Shown here piece by piece: positions 47,531 to 60,155 of a stretch of 64,000 nt of DNA. Both the position numbers and the translations under genes were made by a program. Below the pieces are notes generated by a model. That model did no database searches. It was not told where the DNA came from and saw nothing but the letters and a program-made list of their open reading frames with translations. This DNA comes from Gonocerus acuteangulatus. Taxonomy: Eukaryota > Arthropoda > Insecta > Hemiptera > Coreidae. Within the stretch, counting starts at the first letter, position 1. Each line of letters starts with the position of its first letter. The stretch spans positions 22,560,258 through 22,624,257 of the forward strand of contig OX328128.1 in assembly GCA_946811695.1 (NCBI GenBank), written 5' to 3'.

Positions 47531-49120
47531 GGGTAGGAAAACAGCGAGTGTACTGCGTGGTGACCTGCTGCCATTTTGGGCTTACCTTCTGTTCGAGTAA
47601 ACGCTTATGTGCTGTGCTATTAGGTTGGATGTTTGATTCGGAAAAGCGTAAAATAAAAGAATTTGATATAAACATGCTATTTAACTCAACAAATAAATCC
47701 AGCTTTTGTGGGAGATATTTTGAAAACCTCGCAATTGAAAAGAAAAACAAAAGTCTGACTCGCAGGAACTGCGTCATCTTAGCGCGGTTCCGTGAATATC
47801 CCTAGTGGCATTAGCAAAGGAGTAGAAGCAGTTATTGGTAGGTTCTGATCTTTCGTGAAAAATTTAAAATGAATCTCAAAGAGAAAGAAGATTTAAGGCT
47901 CCAAAACAGGAAACTGATAGTATTCTAAGCGGAAATGACTCCCCCTACCTTCTCAAGGTTTGCCAAGGGAAACACTATTACCAATACGTTTCTCATTTTC
48001 ATACCTTATTTTATTAAAATATTAATTTTACTATTAAATTCGATTTAAAAAAACAATAACCAATTAAACGTTTGGTAAGTGACAAAACCCTGTTGAAAAA
48101 ACAAAACTAACAATTTTGAAGTACCTATTTCTCGGATCGACATCGCCCCATCAAAAATTACATCTGAACTTTTTTTGTAGAAAATTTAATGAGCTTTCGA
48201 ATGGCTGTCTTCAACTTACCACGATTCCCCCCCCCCCCCCGTTTTCGAGATATGTTAGAAAATATACGAAAATCCCAAAACCTTTCAAGTCTGTTAATGA
48301 AATATTTTATTTCTAGTACTTCCTTAACTCCAAACGGAACCAAAATTTATCTACCTTAGATTAGATGAATATCAAACGTCTGGACCTTGTTACAACTGAA
48401 TTAATCGTTTCTGAGTACCCAAACTGAAAATTACTTTGGAAAAGGAGGTGTTTCAATGTTTCACAAAACGGGTACAGATATCGCTTTAAAAATGGTTTCA
48501 TTCATTTTTCTACGTTAAGAAACCTATAAAACGAGTACCTGCAAGCATATGACTCGAAAACGTGAGCGTTACGATTTTTGTCGCGCGAATTTCGCTCCAA
48601 AAACCATCTTCCGGTTAACAGATTCTGCTGGGAAAATATTTTTGTACCACATTTCGTCAAAATCGGACCATTTCCGAGACGTCAGGAGCGCTAACTGCGT
48701 CGTCTTAGCACAGTTCCGTTCATATCGCTAGTGCCATAAGTAAAGGAAAACATACAGTTATTGGTAGGTTTTGATGTATCGTTAAAAATATAAAATAAAA
48801 TCTCAATCAGAAGGATGTTTACGGCGCCACAACGATCATCCTGCGAACACACTAAGTTTCTCATTTTCTTACCTCCTTTTACGAGAAGACTAATTTTACT
48901 GATAATTTCAATTAAAATTAAAATAATCAATCAAAAAGTGAGATAAAAAAACCGACCCCCCCCCCCCTAAAAAAGAACAAAATAAACGCTTTCGAAGTTT
49001 TAAGCCCTTACTTCTCCGATTGAAAATTTCCCCATCGAAAATTTCTTTAGAACCATTTTTGTAGAGACATTTTGTAGCGAACAGACATATATTATATACA
49101 TGCTTGCCATACGTCCCTTA
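47531..49120. repeat. Interspersed repeat region
   Basis: Two related blocks (47935-48540; 48840-49090) similar to 44061-44800, separated by sequence with AACTGCGTCNTCTTAGC at 47768 and 48693. No gene supported; all frames are short and shared between copies. Confidence 0.4.
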
Positions 49121-49241
49121 TTAGCACTTTCCTCCGCAGGAAAGTAGCTATTGAGGGTGCACTCATGACGGAATCTTTGAAAAATGTCTTCAAATTTTTA
49201 TCGATCCTACCTAGTAGACACCGAAAATGACCCCTGTTAAA

Positions 49242-49299
<58 letters not shown>

Positions 49300-49381
49300 C
49301 GTTTGCTAATTGAACGCTATATACCTCGTTTCGTGAAGAAAAAACAAAAACTCTGGCCGCTATCGTGTTAACAGACGTATA

Positions 49382-49419
<38 letters not shown>

Positions 49420-50557
49420 TATCTATTATATAAAAATGAATCGCTAAATGTGTTGGTAAGCGCAAATCTCGAGAACAACTGAACCGATTTCGCTAATTCT
49501 TTTTTTATAATATTCCTTGAAATACGAGGATGGTTCTTATGGAGAGAAAAATTAAAAAAAATTTCCTGAAAAAGTCTAAAAACAACTCTTTTCGGGTCTT
49601 TTTCACTTCCTTAACGCAAATTCATTTTTAAATAAAAACATATGTTCTCAATTATAATATTTTTAACAGTTAACGTATTTGGTTATTTGTGTATAATCAA
49701 AAAAAATTAAATAAACAAGAACAATTAATCACTAGGTGACATTAGAATTACATGTTAATAATGCAATTTAAATTAATTTATATTTGCATTGACGAAGTAA
49801 AAAAATCCGTCACGCAGGAGCTGCATAACTAAGCACTTTCCTCAGAATTGGGTAGGGTCGAGTGCATTCCTAAATAATTTGCTTAAAATAACCTATATAG
49901 ATAAATAAAATAAAAACAAATTGTTCTGCTCTTTTGCTTTTATGAGCAGCTGATTCAATTATTTTTTTTTTAAATTAATTTCCCTCAAGAGTTTTGTGTA
50001 TGCGTGGTAGTACACTACGTAATAAATAAACAAAGCTTCACATATTCATCTATAGATCTTGATGAGTTTCGCGAACCTACGTTTGGCGGGAGAATTCAAT
50101 TCAAACATAGTACAAAGTAACAACCCCCCTTCCAATAGACCGATTTAGTTCATTTTCACACTTATTTCTTATTAGATAGCCAGGACTTATAAAGAGTTTC
50201 GTAACAATACATCAGAAATTATGACCGGTACAAGGAAATTAGTAATTCTGTCCAGAGTAAACCCCCCTTTCTAGTCAACAGATTTAGTTTATTTTTACAA
50301 CAATTTTTTCTCTTCAGTTGACCACAACAAATACCGAGTTTCGTTGAAATATAACAACAATTATGGCTGGTATTGACAAATAACTACTTTGGCTCCGGAG
50401 TAAACCCCCCCCCCCCCCCTCCGGATAGACCGATTTTGTTGGTTAACGAACTCGTTCAATCGTTTGATGGGGGAATACCACATACCAAGTTTCGTGGCGG
50501 AAAAACAAAAACTCTGGCCTGTATCGTGTTAACGGACACATATATAACTATATATAT

Positions 50558-50625
<68 letters not shown>

Positions 50626-52128
50626 TTTAACTGGGGTCATTTTTGGTGTCTACTAGGTAGGATCGATAAAGATTCGAAGAAATTTTCCAAACATTCCGAC
50701 ATGAGTGCAACCTCAATAGCTACTTTCCTTCGGAGGAAAGTGCTAAAAAAGTACTAACATATGAAGAAAGCCTTATGAATAAAACTAAGAGCACTTAAAA
50801 CTCGGGCACACAGAACGCGAACTGTACCGCGGCGGGCAGCGATCCAAAGAGGGTCGTGGCGATATTATTTGTGACGCAGTATCTTTGTGAGTAATACAGT
50901 AATCTGGTCCCCTTCTAGAAGTCCGTCACGCAGGAGCTGCATAACTAAGCACTTTCCTCAGAATTTGAGTAGTGTAGACTGCTTTCCAGAACAATTTGCT
51001 TAAAATATCCTACATAAATAAAATAAAAACATGAATAGTTCTCTTTTAATTTTTTAATGAGTAACTGATCAATTATTAATTTGCTTCCAGAGTTATGTTT
51101 ACACATGGTACCTACTACACTACGTATTAAATACAAAAAACCTCATATTATCGTATTTTGATCTAACGAAGGAACAGTGTGGTGGAACTAGAAATCTCTA
51201 CCACTTTCTAGTGGTAGAAAGCGCTCCTTGCGGCGGCTTTGTGAACCTATGTCTGACAGGCTTTTCTATTGAAATATATTACAAAGTAAACCCCCCTTTC
51301 CGATTGACCGATTCAGCTCATTTTTACAACACTTCTTTCTCATTAGTTACCCACGACGTATACCGCGTTTCGTTACAATACAGCAGAAATTACGACCAGT
51401 ATAAGTATATTAGTAATTTGGGTCCGGAGTAAACCCCCCCTCCTAATGAATCGATTTAGTTTATTTTTACAACACATATTTACCTGTAGATTACCACTAC
51501 GAATACCGAGTTTCGTCGAAATATACCAAAAATCACTGTTGGTAGTGGCGAATTGGTATTGTGGGTATGGAGTAAAAACCCCTCTCCTAATGAACCGATT
51601 TAGTTTATTTTTACAACACATATTTACCTGTAGATTACCACTATGAATACCGACTTTCGTGGAAATACACCTAAAATCACGGCTGGTAGTGGCGAATTGG
51701 TATTGTCGGTCCGGAGTAACCCCCCCCCCCCCTCCGTATGAACCGATTTAGTTTATTTTTATATCTCACTTTTCTCTCTATATTACCAGTACGAATACCA
51801 AGTTTCGTCGAAATATACCAAAAATCACGGCTGGTAGTGGCGAATTGGTATTGTGGGTCCGGAGTAAACCCCCCCCCCCCCCTCCTTATGAACCGATTTA
51901 GTTCATTTTTATATCTCACTTTTCTCTCTATATTACCACTACGAATACCAAGTTTCGTTGAAATATAACAAATATTACGGCTGACATGATCAAATTAGTG
52001 TTTTGGGTTCGGGGTAAACCCCCCCTTCCGGTGGACCGATTTTGGTGGTTAACGAACTCGTTCAATCGTTTGCTATATACCAAGTTTCGTGACGAAAAAA
52101 CAAAAACTCTGGCCGCTATCGTGTTAAC

Positions 52129-52176
<48 letters not shown>
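49121..52176. repeat. Helitron-like TA-rich repeat mosaic
   Basis: Hairpin ACTTTCCT..AGGAAAGT at 49128-49146 and 50728-50742; (TA)n at 49245-49297, 49383-49416, 50550-50622 and 52131-52173. A Helitron-like 5' segment at 49421-49560 (ATAAAAATGAATCGCTAAAT, GAGAACAACTGAACCGATTT) is close to the start I remember for insect Helitrons. It appears to be two or three copies in opposite orientations. Confidence 0.55.
51290..52020. repeat. Minisatellite-like array, about 150-bp units
   Basis: Five units, each with ACCGATTTAGTTTATTTTTA, CGAATACC(G/A)AGTTTCGT, TGGTAGTGGCGAATTGG and GGTCCGGAGTAA followed by a C-run of 6-12. C-run length varies between units. Confidence 0.75.
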
Positions 52177-52179
<3 letters not shown>

Positions 52180-53176
52180 TGATGAATCCATCGAAATATT
52201 CCGGGAAGAAGTGAGGAGGAGTACCACCGCTGGAGAAAAATGCCGTTCCATCTAAAAATACTATCCCAGCGACGAAAAATAACATCAAACATATAAAACC
52301 TTACGGCGAGGAAAATAGAAGCAGGAGGAGAAAAGAAAAAAAAAAAAAAAAAAGACGCAATACCATCAGCGCTGCCAACGGACAGAATCCCAACTACACC
52401 AGGGAGCTTCAACACCATTCGTCCGCCGATACTGTGGCTAGAGGGGAGAAAAGGAGCCCAGATCGAGAAAAATGTCATTCCCTTGGCTACCACCGAGGAA
52501 GAAACAAGTACCTGGCTGAAGAAGATGGAGATGAATCCATCGAAATATTCCGGGAAGAAGTGAGGAGGAGTACCACCGCTGGAGAAAAATGCCGTTCCAT
52601 CTAAAAATACTATCCCAGCGACGAAAAATAACATCAAACATATAAAACCTTACGGCGAGGAAAATAGAAGCAGGAGGAGAAAAGAAGAAAAAAAAAAAAA
52701 GACGCAATACCATCAGCGCTGCCAACGGACAGAATCCCAACTACACCAGGGAGCTTCAACACCATTCGTCCGCCGATACTGTGGCTAGAGGGGAGAAAAG
52801 GAGCCCAGATCGAGAAAAATGTCATTCCCTTGGCTACCACCGAGGAAGAAACAAGTACCTGGCTGAAGAAGATGGAGATGAATCCATCGAAATATTCCGG
52901 GAAGAAGTGAGGAGGAGTACCACCGCTGGAGAAAAATGCCGTTCCATCTAAAAATACTATCCCAGCGACGAAAAATAACATCAAACTTATAAAACCTTAC
53001 GGCGAGGAAAATAGAAGCAGGAGGAGAAAAGAAAAAAAAAAAAAAAAAAAGACGCAATACCATCAGCGCTGCCAACGGACAGAATCCCAACTACACCAGG
53101 GAGCTTCAAACCATTCGTCCGCCGATACTGTGGCTAGAGGGGAGAAAAGGAGCCCAGATCGAGAAAAATGTCATTC
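52177..53176 (+). repeat. 349-bp direct repeat, about 2.9 copies
   Basis: Unit boundaries near 52180, 52529 and 52877. The copies are almost identical except for an internal A-run of different length (about 18, 13 and 19 A) and a few substitutions, so the triplication is young. Each junction carries CTGAAGA-A-GATGGA-GATGAA-TCCATC-GAAAT (52516-52545; 52863-52892). Long minus-strand frames across it are by-products of the repeat. Confidence 0.9.
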
Positions 53177-53199
53177 AAAAAAAAAAAAAAAAAATAAAA

Positions 53200-53203
53200 A
53201 AAA

Positions 53204-53247
<44 letters not shown>

Positions 53248-53370
53248 TTTAACGGGGGTCATTTTCGGTGTCTACTAGGTAGGATCGATAAAGATTCGAA
53301 GAAATTTTTCAAAAATTCCGTCATGAGTCCAACCTCAATAGCTACTTTCCTTCGGAGGAAAGTGCTAAAA
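53200..53370. repeat. (TA)n and Helitron-like terminal segment
   Basis: (TA) to 53243, then TTTTAACGGGGGTCATTTTC, GTGTCTACTAGGTAGGATCG and the hairpin ACTTTCCTTCGGAGGAAAGT at 53343-53362. This is the inverse of 30128-30290. Confidence 0.65.
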
Positions 53371-53501
53371 GACTCCACTTTTCTATATTCCCATACAAAA
53401 GATTCGTAATAATACTTAAAGGTCAATTTGAACTTTAATACCATACCATAAAGTGTTAGTGGAGGGGTTCTGGGAAGGCAAAACAATTGAGTGACATTAG
53501 T

Positions 53502-53535
53502 ATCGTATAAATATTAATGTCAATATTTATACGAT
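53502..53535. repeat. Perfect 14-bp-stem hairpin
   Basis: ATCGTATAAATATT, loop AATGTC, AATATTTATACGAT. It lies upstream of the Helitron-derived frame. Function unknown. Confidence 0.75.
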
Positions 53536-53706
53536 GGTAAAATTACTCAAAAACAAATTGACTATGGTAAAATGTAAATTGTCTGCGGTAAAATGTCACT
53601 TGAAATGTAAACATCTCTTTGCTGTGCATCTATAATATTAATAAATCTAAAAAACACAAATTTCTATAAAATTACTAAAGTGTTGTGTGTTTGTGACTTA
53701 CTAAAT

Positions 53707-54102
53707 ATGCCTCCTATAAGGCGGCGGACAAATTTAGGCTGAAGAACCCGAAATGCAACGCATCAAATTAATTATCAATCTAATCGTACTGCCCAGGAAC
53801 GTGAAGATCGCAATGAACGTGAAAGAATTTGGTTAAGACAGACCCGCGAGGCGCGACATTCGACTAATAATGGTGCAAGTTTGAATCGAGCTGCTGTGAA
53901 TTCATTACAGTGCCTGCAGCTGTGTTGCTATTTTGACTATAAACAAATCCCAGGGCAGTCATTAAGTGTTTGTGGTATTAATCTAGAAAACCCATGTTTC
54001 TCGCATGGTCAATTGTATGTTGCCTGTTCCCGTGTTGGAAAACCATCTGCTTTGTTTATTTACGCGTCAGGTAATGAAACAAAAGATATCGTGTACCATT
54101 AA
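53707..54102 (+). pseudogene. Helitron-derived ORF: Rep N-terminus joined to helicase C-terminus
   Basis: One frame from ATG 53707 (MPPIRRRTNLG, stop TGA at codon 12, then R-T-R-N-A-T-H-Q and a run of R-E-R-E-D-R-N-E-R-E-R) resembles the basic N-terminus of Helitron replicases. After about 60 codons it switches to the extreme C-terminus of the PIF1-type helicase (GQSLSVCGINLENPCFSHGQ, LYVACSRVGKPSALFIYA, ending IVYH). Nearly all of Rep and helicase is deleted. Inactive, but shows autonomous Helitrons existed in this genome. Confidence 0.82.
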
Positions 54103-54301
54103 GTAGTACAATAAAAATGAAACTTAATTTAGAATAAGTAAAAATAAAATGAAATATAATAAGTAGGTATCATAATAAGAAATCTGATATTGTAATTTTG
54201 ATTGTGATTTTTTAGTGACTATTAAAATAATTTTAAGTGTTTTATAATTATTTTTTGACATAATTTAATTGTCGACTTATTAAGTTTTTTTTTTGTTTTT
54301 T

Positions 54302-54342
54302 AGCGCGGTTCCTCCCTCCCCCATAGGGAGGAACCCCGCTTA
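54302..54342. repeat. Hairpin AGCGCGGTTCCTCCCT / AGGGAGGAACCCCGCT
   Basis: 15 of 16 stem positions pair around CCCCCAT. An identical hairpin lies at 56424-56464. Both are followed by CTTATAAGGTTGATACAATG, so this is a terminal structure of a repeat family, comparable in kind to Helitron 3' hairpins. Confidence 0.7.
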
Positions 54343-54349
54343 TAAGGTT

Positions 54350-54461
54350 GATACAATGAAACAATCCGGAAGTGCCGACTAGAAAATTTTGCGTTTCAGA
54401 ACCCCTAGAAACCGAAAATAACGGTGGTTTAAATTTGTATATATATATATATATATGTATA

Positions 54462-54532
<71 letters not shown>

Positions 54533-55500
54533 TATTTTTCAAGCTACTTCGCTGGGAATTAAATGTGTTGTTTGTTCGGCATCTGTCTCCAGCGGTCTTG
54601 CTCCTCCTGTCATCGCAATATTTCGCCGGATTCCTCTCCGGCTTCTTCAGGCAATCATTCATCCTTGCTGGTTGGTAAGGGAATGAGCTCGTCAGTCTGA
54701 CGAGCTCATTCCCTTACCAACCAGCAAGGATGAATGATTGCCTGAAGAAGCCGGAGAGGAATCCGGCGAAATATTGCGATGACAGGAGGAGCAAGACCGC
54801 TGGAGACAGATGCCGAACAAACAACATATATATATATATATATATATTTGTCTGTTCGCTCTCTAAATAGAAGACGAATGGTCCGATTTTTATGAAATTT
54901 GGTACAAAAATCTGTCGTCCAATTTGAAAGGTCAAGTTCGTTAACCAGCAAAATCCGCCCGCTGGAAGATGGCGTTTGGGGCGAAATTCGCGCAGAAAAA
55001 ATCGTAACGCTTACGTTTTTGAGTTCATAAGCTTGTAAGTACTCGTTTTATAGGCTTCTTGGGCTAGAAAAACGAATGAAACCATTTTCAAGGCGATAGC
55101 TTTAACCGTTGTCGAGAAAATTGGAAAAATAGTTTTTGAATACCGTTTTTGGTTTGGGTACTTAGAATAACGGGATTCAGTTGAAACATTATCTGCATGT
55201 TCTACTTTCATTAAAACTAATATGTTGAAAGTTATGTTACGTTTGGAGTTAAGGAAGGGTTAGAATAAAATATTTTATGAACAGATATGAAAAGTTTTGG
55301 AAACTTCGTATACTTTCATTAATATCTCGAACACGGTTGGGAAATCATGGTAAGTGGATTGAAACTATTTGAAAGCTTACTAAATCCTCTACAAAAATGA
55401 TTCTAAAACTATTTTTGATTAGGTTATGTCAATCGGAGAAATAAATGCTTAAAACTTCAAATACGTCTGTTTTGTTCTTATGAACGGGTTTTTGTCGTTC
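54350..55500. repeat. Duplicated repeat unit, copy 1 (with (TA)n)
   Basis: Sequence from GAAACAATCCGGAAGTGCCG through (TA)n (54438-54530) and TTTGTCTGTTCGCTC matches 56475-57330 closely. Copy 1 carries a palindrome (54531-54826) in its (TA)n that copy 2 lacks, so copy 2 is an empty-site comparison. Confidence 0.75.
54531..54826. repeat. Palindrome 3 inserted in (TA)n
   Basis: Self-complementary around about 54693 (GACGAGCTCATTCCCTTACC arms). Each arm contains CTGAAGA-A-GCCGGA-GAGGAA-TCCGGC-GAAAT (right arm 54742-54772, left arm inverse 54619-54650). Downstream AGGAGGAGCAAGACCGCTGG is related to the 349-bp repeat at 52.2-53.2 kb. Confidence 0.78.
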
Positions 55501-56290
55501 TTTTTGTAATTTTTGTCTCTTTCCCTTGGTTTTTTATTGCTTTTTATTTTTTTAATTTCTTATGTTGTATTTGTAAGGAAAATGTATGTGTGTGTAAAAC
55601 AGGATAGGTAAAATGAGACCAATTTTCTGTTGCCAGAAATAATGAAAAGTTTTGGGAACTTCGTATAATTTCTTAATATCTCGAAAAGGGTTAGGAGATC
55701 GTGGCAATCGAAATGTAACAGTTCGAAAGCTTACTAAATTCTCTACAAAAAATGTTTTACAGAAATGTTTGATGGGGTCGTCACATTAGGAGAAATAAGT
55801 GCTTAAAACTTAGTTAGTTTCCTTTATTTAAACGGATCTATTTGTGTGTTTCCCGAAGTTTTTTTTTCACTGCTCGTTATTTTTGTACTTGCTTGTAGTA
55901 GTATAATGTATTTTTCAGTAAACAGGATATGTATAATTAAAAGCATTATTTTGTTTGTTAGAATTCGAAGATGCCGTATGAATATCTAGATTACAGTACT
56001 GGTTTTGATTTCGTATTCTAGAATTGTTCTTGGTATTCCCTATTTTCATGTATTACCCTTAGTTCTTTATTGCTAGTAGTTTTTTTTTGTTTTTTTTTAT
56101 TGATTATAGAATATAAATCTATTTGGCAATAAAATAGGATACGTAAAATTAGAAACAATATTTCGGGTATTTCTGAGCGAAATGCCTTGTAAGAAAATGC
56201 CTTTTTGTTTTGTTCTTTTATACTTTTGTTTTTCTTTATTCATATTTATATTTTTAGGTTAAATTTCTTTATTGTTTATTTTGTACTTAT
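55501..56290. other. Repeat-derived AT-rich sequence
   Basis: No gene. Contains further diverged copies of the GTTTTGGGAACTTCGTATA / GAGAAATAAGTGCTTAAAAC words found at 57095-57260 and 58020-58060. Confidence 0.4.
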
Positions 56291-56352
56291 TTTTATTCTT
56301 ATGGGACGAAGTCCCAGAATAAAGTTTTTTTTTCATTCATTCATTCATTCAT
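56291..56352 (+). mobile_element. LINE 3' terminus with (CATT)n tail
   Basis: GGGACGAAGTCCCAGAATAA, T-run and (CATT)5. Same 3' end as the LINE at 40800-43834, including the GGGAC..GTCCC hairpin. Severely 5'-truncated; about 130 bp upstream (TTTTAGGTTAAATTT) may also belong. Confidence 0.75.
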
Positions 56353-56423
56353 TAAGATTGTCTACCACCACGAACGGCGTTTTTCCTCTATTTACCTCAC
56401 ATTTTAATTGGTTGGTGTTTTTA

Positions 56424-57330
<907 letters not shown>

Positions 57331-57780
57331 CCTTGGTTTTTTATTGCTTTTTATTTTTGTAATTTCTTATGTTGGGAAAATGTATTTGTATGTAAAACAG
57401 GATAGGAAAAATGAGACCAATTTTCTGTTGCTAGAAATAATGAAAATTTTGGGAACTTCGTATACTTCCATTAATATCTTGAAAACGATTGAAAATCTTG
57501 GGAAGCGAAAGGTTCTTTTGGTCTGTTTTTATTCCTATTTTTTCATTTCTTATGGTTGGATAATGTATTTGACAATAAAACAGATTAATTAAAATAAGAA
57601 AAACAATTCATTGTTAGAAATATATCAGGCTGTACCGTATGAAATGTCAGTTTTGGATTTGCCGATTTCCTTCAAATGTCTTGAAACTGTCGAGGCTCCT
57701 AATCCGAGTTCTTTGGCTTTTTCCCTATTGTTTGCTATTGCTTATAGTAGTCAAATGTATTTGCCAATAACACAGGATAC
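57331..57780. other. Repeat-derived sequence, no gene
   Basis: Short plus-strand frames exist but share words with neighbouring repeats; none looks coding. Confidence 0.35.
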
Positions 57781-57828
57781 GGGCGCTAATAACCCAGAAG
57801 TAGATGCGCCGTAAAAAAAAGAAAAAAG

Positions 57829-57860
<32 letters not shown>
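57781..57860 (+). mobile_element. SINE (family D) 3' end with poly-A
   Basis: GGCGCTAATAACCCAGAAGT followed by AGATGCGCCGT and a long A-rich tail. Sense-strand match to the inverse of 59180-59212. Confidence 0.6.
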
Positions 57861-57861
<1 letters not shown>

Positions 57862-58237
57862 AGGATACGTAAAATTAGAATATTTTATTTTTGCGGAATC
57901 TTGGGATTCTCAGATCCCGTATGAATATCTATTAGGCCCTCTTCGTATATTTTCATTAATATCTCAAAAAGGGTTAGGAAATCGTGGAAAAATGTTTTGA
58001 AGAAATGTTTGATGGGGTCGTCACATTAGGAGAAATAAGTGCTTAAAACTTAGTTAGTTAGTTTCGTTTATTTAAACGGATCTATTTGTGTGTTTCCCGC
58101 AGTTTTTTCACTGCTCGTCATTTCTGTAATTTCTTATAGTAGTCAAATGTATTTGTCAGTAAACAGGATACGTATAATTAGAAGCAATATTTTGTTTGTT
58201 AGAATTCGAAGATGCCGTACGAATATCTAGATATTAC

Positions 58238-58375
58238 CTGTGGGTTAATATGTTTTTTGAGTTGAAGCTTTAAAGCCTCAACAGGAATATTTGTGTAATC
58301 ACCCTTCACAGTTAATTTATTAGAATCATGAGTGACCGTTTTTGTGTTACAACTAACAATCTTTGAAAACGAAGT
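58238..58375 (-). pseudogene. Orphan exon-like frame
   Basis: Minus strand: a frame S-K-I-V-S-C-N-T-K-T-V-T-H-D-S-N, then L-T-V-K-G-D-Y-T-N-I-P-V-E-A-L-K ending at a CAG/GTAATA donor-like junction. A stop (TAA) closes it upstream. Composition is coding-like; I do not recognise it. Probably a transposon ORF remnant. Confidence 0.25.
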
Positions 58376-59099
58376 TTAACTATCCTTGTTATTGTTATTT
58401 TCCTTCTGTTTGGCCGAAATTTTCTATTCGTGGTGTAATTCTCCTTGAATTTTTTGACTAGATCAAGAACCTATTTTAAGCACTCTTCAATTCCTTAATT
58501 TAATTCAGGAAGTTTATCAAGCTTGACATAATCACTTTTGGGTTAATACGGGTGGTCTATACCGAGTCCTTTGTTTGTAAACACAAAGAGCTTTCTGAGT
58601 AACGGTAAAGGGCAGTAAAAGTATATGACGACTACCTGGAAGTAGACCCTTCATACAGAGAATTGCAATACGAGACCTCATTCATTCTTTCACCAGCTAG
58701 TGTGTAACACCTTAGATCTGTTTATATTGTTTTACTCAGTGTGAACAAGTGTTGAAAGTGCCTAAAATTTTATATTTTTATTCCTTGTTATTTTTTAATT
58801 GCTTAGAGTTGGATAATGTATTTGAAAATAAAACAGGTTAAGAAAAATAAGAAATCAATTTAATGTTAGAGATATGGATTTCCAAGATTTAGCTTTTCAA
58901 CTGCCTAGCGTCCTTCCTAGGGAGGGTTGTTTGTCTTTGAATTTGGTACTTAGAATTATGGGATACAGTTGAAACATTTTCTGCGTGTTCGAATTTCATC
59001 AACACTAATATGTTGAAATTTTTGTTACGTTTAGGGTAAAGGAAGAGTTAGAATAAAATATTTTATTAACAGACAAAAAAAGTTTTGGTAACTTTGTAT
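58376..59099. other. Repeat-derived sequence, no gene
   Basis: 58940-59105 repeats the GAATACC..GGTTTGGGTAC / TTAGAATAAAATATTTTA words of 56960-57090. Nothing else seen. Confidence 0.35.
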
Positions 59100-59107
59100 A
59101 CTTTCGT

Positions 59108-59110
<3 letters not shown>

Positions 59111-59181
<71 letters not shown>

Positions 59182-59343
59182 GGCGCATCTACTTCTTGGT
59201 CATTAGCGCCGACATCCAGGGTGCAGCGAGGAATTTTCCCAGCGAGCCTTGAGATGAGAAAATCCCTGCCGGAGGTGGGAATCGAACCCACCATCTCCCG
59301 CTTATGAATCCAGCGCGCTAGCCACTAGACTACGGGAGACCCC
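59111..59343 (-). mobile_element. SINE (family D), full-length, 11-bp TSD
   Basis: Minus strand: tRNA-like head GGGGTCTCCCGTAGTCTAGTG with B-box GGTGGGTTCGATTCCCA and CAT in the anticodon position, a body (CTCATCTCAAGGCTCGCTGG), the tail GGCGCTAATGACCAAGAAGT, and 68 A's. ACTTTCGTTAG flanks it at 59100-59110 and 59344-59354. Full-length and clean, thus recent. Confidence 0.92.
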
Positions 59344-59438
59344 ACTTTCGTTAGTATCTCGAAAACCGTTGACAATCTTGTGAAGCGGAAGATTACCATT
59401 CGAAAGCTTACTAAATGCTCTACAAAAAAGGTTCTGTA

Positions 59439-59693
59439 CATGGACGTATATAAAAACAATTTCGGGGGGGGGGGGCTGAGACCATTTCCAGGGTATGGAA
59501 TACTAAATATTTAGAGCTTGGAATAGTTTTAGGCAACTAAAACGCTATTACACGTAAAATAAAATATGTTTTATGAACTAAGTGATCTTATTTAATTTAT
59601 TTTTAAGGGTTTTACGAGAAGTTTTCATCATTAATTCAAAATTTCGGGACGGGGCTGCAGCCCCCTCAGCCCCCCCCCTCATATACGCCCATG
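59439..59693 (+). mobile_element. MITE family G, copy 5
   Basis: CATGGACGTATATAAAAAC at left and ATATACGCCCATG at right; TTCTGTA adjoins both ends. A short minus-strand frame across it is a by-product. Confidence 0.72.
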
Positions 59694-59990
59694 CTTCTGT
59701 ATCCACTAGAAAGGCTTTATTAGGCATATTTTGTATTGATTTATAGACCTTTGCTTTAGAATGAGAGCCAGATTCTGTAATTTCCGCTTCTGTGTAAAAG
59801 TTAGCTACTGTCGGTGTCCCTGACGCCTTAATATCACTTTTATTCGAGATGTTCGAGAGGATTTTGACAATTTTCACGAGATATATAAAAAAAATAAGTT
59901 TATTTCTTTTCTAAGCTTATCAAATGGCACTAGGGACATGAACGGAACCGCGCTAAGATGCTGCAGTTCCTGCGAGTCGGACTTTTTATC

Positions 59991-60088
59991 TTACTAGCTG
60001 TCCGGGTGTCCCAAATAGCAGAATAAGTATTAAAAACAAAAATTAAAGAATTTGCTGTTAGGCGGTACGAAGTTCGCCGGGTCAGCTA

Positions 60089-60090
<2 letters not shown>
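59991..60090. mobile_element. Mini-element with ACTAGCTG ends / Helitron-like 3' end
   Basis: ACTAGCTGTCCGGGTGTCCC at the left and CGGTACGAAGTTCGCCGGG then TCAGCTAGT at the right are imperfect inverses. The right end, with CTAG followed by (TA)n, resembles 3' ends of insect Helitrons or RTE-type elements. Confidence 0.4.

Positions 60091-60155
<65 letters not shown>

Noticed and set aside
52116..53090. 100-170-codon minus-strand ORFs rich in Phe
   Set aside because: They repeat with the 349-bp tandem unit and read through poly-A/TA runs; no protein-family features.
59276..59343. tRNA gene on the minus strand
   Set aside because: It is the head of a poly-A-tailed SINE with an 11-bp TSD.
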